This document shows, piece after piece, positions 57,440 to 64,000 of a DNA stretch of 64,000 nucleotides. The notes beneath the pieces are model-generated. The model ran no database searches. It saw nothing but the letters and a program-made list of their open reading frames with translations, and was not told where the DNA came from. This DNA comes from Persicaria tinctoria (Eukaryota; Streptophyta; Magnoliopsida; Caryophyllales; Polygonaceae), in NCBI GenBank assembly GCA_037127255.1, contig JBANSL010000013.1, positions 66,347,688 through 66,411,687 of the forward strand, in the 5' to 3' direction. The translations under genes were made by a program, and so were the position numbers. Each line of letters opens with the position of its first letter. Position 1 is the first letter of the stretch.

Positions 57440-60400
57440 ATGTGATAATAGAGAGACTGAGAGGAGGAGAAGAGAATGAACTGATGTATTATTGGGGGTC
57501 TTCATGACCCTTTATATAAGAGTTTACATAGGGAACTAGGGTTTACTAGTGTTTATCCATCCCTAATATAATAATATTATAACACTCCCCCTTGGATAAA
57601 CATCCTTAAATACGACCTCATTACAAATATCGCCTAGAAAACCCAATGGGACAAAACTAGGATCCAGAGAACAAATACATATGACATTTGATACGCTTTG
57701 GTGATCTGCCTCGTTAAAAACCTTGTCAGGAAAACCCAGTGGGACAAAACCTGATCGAAGGAAAAAAGAGTGCAGTCCGTGTATACTCCCCCTGAAGTCA
57801 ACATCCTTCTCGAAGTCTTCTCATTCATCTTGATGGCGTTGTCTTCATGAGCTTATTGTCGAATCTCAACATTGTCTTTGACCTGGAATTTCTTCATGAT
57901 TGACTTGATGTGCTTGACTTCCATGTATTGGTGTTGGGCTGCTTTGAATGCACAAGCATAAGGTACTTAAGGACCTTGTATGCTTTTCACTATTGATTAG
58001 GGGGATCTGTTGTATTAAATGGTGGATAAGTTACCTCGCTAAAAATCTTAACTTGGAAAAACCCAATGGGAGAAAAACCAAGATCAAGGAAAAGAGTACA
58101 ACATTGTATGGTACTTCGGGACCTAATGCAATGTCACAATTTTCTCAATTATAAGTACTTCAGGTACTCTTATCAGGATCTTTAACCAATTGCATGTGTC
58201 GGGACTTTGATATTAATGCTTCATGCATTTTTAATCGATCTTTTTAATTTATATGTGTATCCAAGTAACATGTCCGTCATTTACATTTAGATTCAAAATT
58301 ATATTCACTTCTGGTGAATACATTCTCCATATAACCTTTGATAGGTCGGCTTTTGTGCAATCAAGTTGGCTTTATATTTTATTTTGTATGAACACCCACT
58401 TAAAAACCAATTGATGTTGCACTTTGCAGTGTTGGAACTACTGGTCCAATCTCATCATGTTTAATGAATCCATCTTTGCATGAATTGCTCCATTCTAGCT
58501 CTTTTACTATGATTTCGATGTCGACATCAATTTTTTTGATGATCATCATATTCTCATAGGCTCTTTCCACTTCTGAGGAATCGTATACCAAGAGCCTAGT
58601 GATCTTCAACACTTCCGGTGTACTTGAGAACCACTTGATATTCATTGAGTTGGAGTTACTTCTGGAACTTCCAAATGAGCTAGTATATGTGACTTTGTCA
58701 CTTTCTTGGCCTTTAGTAAATGCTTTCAATTGCAGATTTGCTAAACCTTATAATCATTTTATTTATTGAACTTCTGGTTCCCTTGTATTTATCCGCGGAT
58801 ATGAAATGATAGAGAAGTTGCTTCCGTGCAATCTCTTTCTTAATATTTAGTCTCATTTTCTCTCCCCCTAAATACCGAGCATTTGATCACCATTATAAAG
58901 CTCTAGGTATTTGATATCAATAGGGACTCAAACCCCATGTATCATCCAACTTCTTTGTGGTCTCATTGTAGTTCATTTGGAGGAGGTATATCTCAGAACA
59001 TATGCTGCTTATTCAAAACCTTTGAATGACATGCTCTCTTCTGGAGATAATTAGGGAGATGTTATTGTGTCAAATTCGAAATGCAAACTTGCATGGGCCC
59101 ATTTGACCAATGACTCTTTTGGGTCGTCGTGAGCTACCGTATGCTCAACAATGTTTTTGATAACATTCTCTACCTTATGTTTTCATATGACCAAAGTGTT
59201 GAGGCATTTGTAATTTTGGAATTACACTGGTCTATATGATAGTGTTCCGTAGTTGTCTCATTGAATCCATTCAAGAGATATTAGAGACTTTGCATTTACT
59301 TTGAATTTAGATGGTCTTGTTGTTGATTTGCCAAGATGACAGACCATATATGTTCGGTCACCCTTATAGAGGATTTTCGGGTCCTAGGATCTTCTGGTCC
59401 CTTTTAGTGGGTGTGTATGTGAATGTCAATGATCCCGCCCATCATTGTTTCACATGAATGACCGAATGCCACAAAGAAAAACATTTTATCATTAACTAAC
59501 TTCTGGTTAGTGATAAGTTTCAATGGGATAAATGAGTGTAAAATAAACCATATATATACATTCTCACTCTGTAAGACTTGCTTCTGGCTAGTCATATGAG
59601 ATATTGGTGTTCAATACCATGTCAATTCATACATATGTGTTATTGTTACTTTCGTTGGTGTCATACTTCAGGTATGAGTCATTTATAATGTTCTTCAAGA
59701 CATTTAGAATTAACCGTATAACAGACCTAGCTATAAGCCACAACAATAACTTTGGTCAAGCGCTTAACCATAACCTCTTTCACACCCTCTACCGGAGGGG
59801 CATGCTTCAGGCAATGCTTAGAGGATAGTCAGGAAGTGGCCTTCTTAACCGGATCGTGTTATGTGGTTACTTCTATTGGTTGTATCAACCAGACAAAAAT
59901 AGTTTTGAATATGATAAAACCCACCTTCCATGTACTTCTTTAGAAGTACAAATGATAAAATTAGGATCATATACTCTTCTAGAGTTTGGGAAATCATTTA
60001 CTCTTCTAGAGTTTATAAAATATTCTTTACTCTTTAGGAGTTAATAAAAATTCAGCAGTAGAGTCTTCAAGCTCTTAGGCTCGTAGATTGTGGTAAACCT
60101 TTCTCCCAAATGTTCATTTGCCAAACAAAACTCCGCATTAGACACTCATGATAAGTAGTTTCTTCGGGAAACACTTTGAGCTTTGAATTACAATAAGTAA
60201 AATCACAATAATTTTATTCAATATAAAGCAAAGAATAAAAAAACAAATAAACAAATAAAATAAAATTGTATTTGTCCACTTCAGGTGGAGCCATGAGAAA
60301 AAACTTGTCAATTTATCATTTTCTTCAAGAAATGATTTTATTCATAAAATGATTCATTTGTCAATTTCGATTGACAATTAGTCTCTATTATGTATATTTC

Positions 60401-62640
60401 GATCATATACTTCAAAAGATGATAAGTTGCAATTCAAAAATATAGTAAGTTGTCATATAAACATTGACCATATTCTTCAATGTTTGATTATTACTCACTT
60501 CAGGGAGAAGACAACTTGTATACATTCATTTTAATTTCTACACTTCTGGATATTTGTGCAACTTTAAAATAAAAATCCATACACTTAGGGCATGCTTTCA
60601 TCATGAAGAGAATATACAATATTTCTCATATCACTCATTTACTTCAGGAAATGAAAATTGTCACTTCAGAGACAAATTTGTGTTGATGAGAGAGAGACAT
60701 TTTATGAATTTTCTTTTCATATATCTCTTCAGGAGATTATTATCGTTACTGCAGGAACGATTTAGTTATGAGCATAATGTGTTCATCCTCTTCAGGGGAT
60801 GAATTTATTTATTTCGAAGGATAATGATAAATAAATACACAATTGATATAATTAATAAAATTATAACATCATAAATAAATAAAATCAAATTGGCATATTG
60901 TCAACTTCTAGTGACAAACAAATGAACATATGCAAATACATGTTCGTACACTTTTGGAGACTTTCGGAGATCGAAACCATCTACTATAGGAGATAAATTT
61001 CATCATGATATATAAGCTAAAATATTTTATCTTCTTCTGGAGATAAATAAGAGTCTCATCTTCTTCAAGAGATGTGATACATAAATTGTGTTTACTTTAT
61101 CTACTTTAGGAGATAAACTGCCACTTTTGGGATGATATGCAAATTTAACAATTTATATCTACTTCGAGAGATAATGTTTGTCTACTTCTGAAGACAAAAA
61201 AAAAATATAAATTGAAATGAATAATAAAATTGAAAATAAAAAAAATCATCACTACGGGGATGATCTTCAATCGTTCACATCTACTTTAGGAGATGTTCCA
61301 TTCATCTACTTCGGGAGATGGGGATTAAACAAATATAATTTAAATAAAATAAAATAAATAACATACATATAAAATAAATAAACATAAATAATAAATACAG
61401 TTTCATCACTATAGGGATTAAATTTATCGGCTTGACCATCTCTGCGGGGATGAGATTTATCGTTTCATCGCTTCGGGGATGAGATCAACTTATCATTCAT
61501 CTACTTCGGGAGATGATTTCGTTCATACACTTCGGGAGATGCGCTCGTTCATCTACTTCGGGAGATGCGCTCGTTTATCTACTTCGGGAGATGATTTTGT
61601 TCATCTACTTCTGGAGATGATATATAAATTTAACAATTTTATCTACTTCAGGAGATAATTCATCTACTTCAGAAGATGAAAAATAATTAAAAAATAACAT
61701 AAAATAAGATAAATTGTGTTTACTTTATCTACTTCAGGAGATAAACTGCCACTTTTGGGATGATATGCAAATTTAACAATTTATATCTACTTCGGGAGAT
61801 AATGTCTGTCTACTTCTGAAGACAAAAAAATATATATAAATTGAAATGAATAATAAAACTGAAAATAAAAAAAAATCATCATTACGGGGATGATCTTCAA
61901 TCGTTCACATCTACTTCAGGAGATGTTCCATTCATCTACTTCGGGAGATGAGGATTAAACAAATATAATTTAAATAAAATAAAATAAAATAAATAACATA
62001 CATATAAAATAAATAAACATAAATAATAAATACAGTTTCATCACTAAAGGGATGAAATTTATCGGCTTGATCATCTCTGTGGGGATGAGATTTATCGTTT
62101 CATCGCTTCACGCATGAGATCAACTTATCATTCATCTACTTTGGGAGATGCGCTCATTCATTTACTTCGGGAGATGATTTCGTTCATACACTTCGGGAGA
62201 TGCGCTCGTTCATCTACTTCGGGAGATGATTTTGTTCATCTACTTCTGGAGATGATATATAAATTTAACAATTTTATCTACTTTAGGAGATAATTTATTT
62301 ACTTCAGGAGATGAAAAATAATTAAAAAATAACATAAAATAAGATAAAATAAATAAATAAATATATAATTCATCACTACAGGGATGATATTCGATCGTTT
62401 ATCACTTCACGATCGATGGATCCAATCGCTTCAGGGATTGAGATTAAATTAATTTATCCGCTTCAGGGGATACGATCGATTGATCGTAGCGATTGAGATT
62501 AAATTACTTTATCCGCTTCAGGGGATATTACAACTTCGATTTATTCAATCACTTTAGGGATTTAAATTTATTCAAGTAATTCAACCACTTCAGGGTTGAT
62601 ATAATATTATAATAGTAGATTAAATTTTGATTGGTTAAAA
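57440..62640 (+). repeat. Array of covarying stem-loops (non-coding)
   Basis: Across about 5 kb there are at least 40 short inverted repeats, increasingly dense after 60.5 kb. Most share a loop near ACTTC(G/A/T)GG, and arms of 5-7 bp differ from unit to unit but stay complementary. Examples: TATTCAC/GTGAATA (58302-58320), TCATAC/GTATGA (59661-59677), ATCGTT/AACGAT (60742-60761), CATCT/AGATG (61498-61515), CAATC/GATTG (62423-62440), TATCC/GGATA (62455-62472), TCAACC/GGTTGA (62581-62599). A second hairpin type occurs at 57633-58082. No reading frame is conserved. The segment near 57480-57800 resembles non-coding parts of plant retrotransposon transcripts, so the array may belong to a decayed retroelement. 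Confidence 0.75.
61080..62345 (+). repeat. About 630-bp tandem duplication within the stem-loop array
   Basis: ATAAATTGTGTTTACTTTAT begins at about 61081 and again at 61710. The whole block, including its order of hairpins, is repeated with small differences. Confidence 0.8.
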
Positions 62641-62933
62641 ATACGTAGTGAGGTATAAATAAAGTTAAAAAAATAGTAATGGGGTAAACTTATGGGTGTG
62701 GGTTAAAAGTTAGAAATTCTTTAGGGATGTGGTAGAGTTAGTGGAAAATGAGATGTCAAAATATTAGGAGGAGAGAGAGTGACGAGGTTACCCCGTGAGT
62801 GCTGATCCTCTTACACATCTATTTGAGGGGTGGGGTTGGAATGAGGCTCTTCCATACCAATGCTCCGCATCCTCCTCTCTCATCTGCACTTTATCAAAGT
62901 ATCATCTCTAACCTCTCTCTTGTTTTTCCACTC

Positions 62934-63144
62934 ATGGCTTTTACTTCAAAACTCAAAGGGAAACCACCCCCCCCCCCCAAGGGTCAATCTCATGTTCAAT
63001 TGGGAGAAATCCCCCCAACGACGGAAAACTCTAAGGCTGATGCAACGAGTGGAAGCAAATCGAGGAAGGTGAAAAAGCCCAAGGCTTACAAGGTGAACAT
63101 GGGGAAGCTTAAGGCCATCATGTGTAAGGCTGATCTGATCGAAG
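62934..63144 (+). CDS. First exon of an unrecognised gene
   Basis: The ATG at 62934 follows a CT-rich leader. The exon encodes 70 residues, low-complexity and basic: a polyproline run (from 12 C), then SRKVKKPKAYKVNMGKLK, ending at a GTAATA donor in phase 1. Downstream, 63430-63600 holds a further coding-like stretch (LVPPMTNLTVLLSNAGAVAF) before another GTAAC donor. The product is not recognised and the gene runs off the window. It could also be gag-like transposon sequence. Confidence 0.4.
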
Positions 63145-64000
63145 GTAATAGTGGCTTTAGCCTAATCATAATATATATCAGTTTGTCTTTTGTGGTGTCG
63201 AATCCCTTAAGAAGTTCATAAACTCCCTCAGATCTATTGATCTTATTAATTTCTTTCCCATGTGCACAACACCCTCCTGTGCTAATTTGTTATTTGGTGT
63301 ATTGCTCTTGGTCGTTCTGATTAAAAAAAAAACCCGCCAAGATTAAAGGCAATAAATCCATAGGGCTCGGCTCTTCCGAGTTCCTATTGAATACCTCCTG
63401 AAAGGGCCCAAAACATCTCTATGAGAAAAAACTCACGTGGGTTCTCTTGGCCCCGGTGATGGCGGAACCAAAAATAGGAAACCATTGGACGGAATCAAGG
63501 CCAAAAATCTGGCTTTCAAGTCGGAGAAATTGGTGCCTCCCATGACAAATCTAACTGTTTTGTTGAGCAATGCAGGGGCTGTGGCCTTCCGGGTAACAAT
63601 CTCTTTTAATTACAATTGTTTCTTAGTTCAAATGTTTTCGATCTGTGTCTACATTATCTGGAAGGGTTATTGCTCTTGTGCAAGGTGCCATTGTGGATTC
63701 TCTGTTGACCTGTCACTCGAACCGAACAAGCAAATGAAGATATGTAGTACTGTGTATGATATTAATCTCCCTATAGATGAAGCTTTGGGTAAGTTTACTG
63801 CATTAAACTGGGTTATGGTAACAATGATTGAAATTGAATTGGGTATGGTTTTTTTCTCCCAATTCGTTGCATACAGGCCTGCTGGAAGAAACCTGCAATT
63901 GATATATTTTCTTATTTTGCCAAGTATCTTCTCCTTGTGTCCAATTCCTTCAATAAATCTGGCATGAGTAAGGGGCAGCAGGGATTAAGAAACTATGCGC
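63145..64000 (+). other. Introns and possible exon(s) of the unrecognised gene
   Basis: One candidate exon lies at about 63430-63592. The frame after it (63600-63967) crosses likely intron sequence. No family is identifiable before the window ends. Confidence 0.3.

Noticed and set aside
57440..62600. CRISPR-like array, because of many short regular repeats
   Set aside because: Plant nuclear DNA; spacing is irregular, units are hairpins with changing arms, and no cas genes exist nearby.

Overview
The window is nuclear DNA of a flowering plant, almost certainly a eudicot. It has GT-AG introns, a plant-type Polycomb gene, an F-box gene, and dense layers of plant LINE, copia, gypsy, hAT-like, Stowaway-like, CACTA and Mutator-like sequence. 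The species cannot be named from the sequence alone.

The one clearly intact host gene is a VERNALIZATION 2-like (VEF-domain, Polycomb PRC2) gene on the + strand. Fourteen coding exons between 13252 and 23740 join in phase to give 437 codons plus a stop. It has the short VRN2 layout (N-terminal cap, C2H2 zinc finger, basic patch, acidic-W/M VEF domain) and not the longer EMF2 layout. Its leader is CT-rich and has its own intron.

Order of the window. 1-2690: a copy of VRN2 intron-2 sequence with an internal tandem duplication. 2690-7548: a block of decayed LINE plus gypsy pol, which recurs just 3' of VRN2 at 24393-29030. Together these look like the remains of a second VRN2 unit that lost exons 3-14. 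7873-10147: a solo LTR with target-site duplication (TSD). 10280-11830: a decayed LTR-like, CATAT-rich stretch. 12.1-24.0 kb: VRN2, whose introns hold several MITEs and a decayed duplicate of the zinc-finger exon. 24.4-29.0 kb: the second LINE/gypsy block, carrying a 98-bp SINE and a hAT-like element. 29-36 kb: AT-rich sequence with a CACTA end and Mutator transposase remnants. 36.2-37.9 kb: an F-box pseudogene split by a MITE and a 166-bp tandem duplication. 38493-52613: a minus-strand Ty1/copia element. It is interrupted by a 7.8-kb Athila-type gag-protease element (identical-length 2,023-bp LTRs), and its 5' LTR by a hAT-like element. 54.5-56.8 kb: a coding fragment split by a hAT-like MITE, and an RNase H-like reading frame with one stop. 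57.4-62.6 kb: a long non-coding array of small inverted repeats. 62.9 kb to the end: the first exon(s) of an unrecognised gene.

The most unusual structure is the 57.6-62.6 kb array. Dozens of short hairpins keep a loop close to CTTCNGG while their arms change and stay complementary. A second hairpin class there has a fixed AAAACCCARTGGGA loop and covarying arms. This is the signature of selected (or copied) RNA or DNA secondary structure, and I do not recognise it as a described system.
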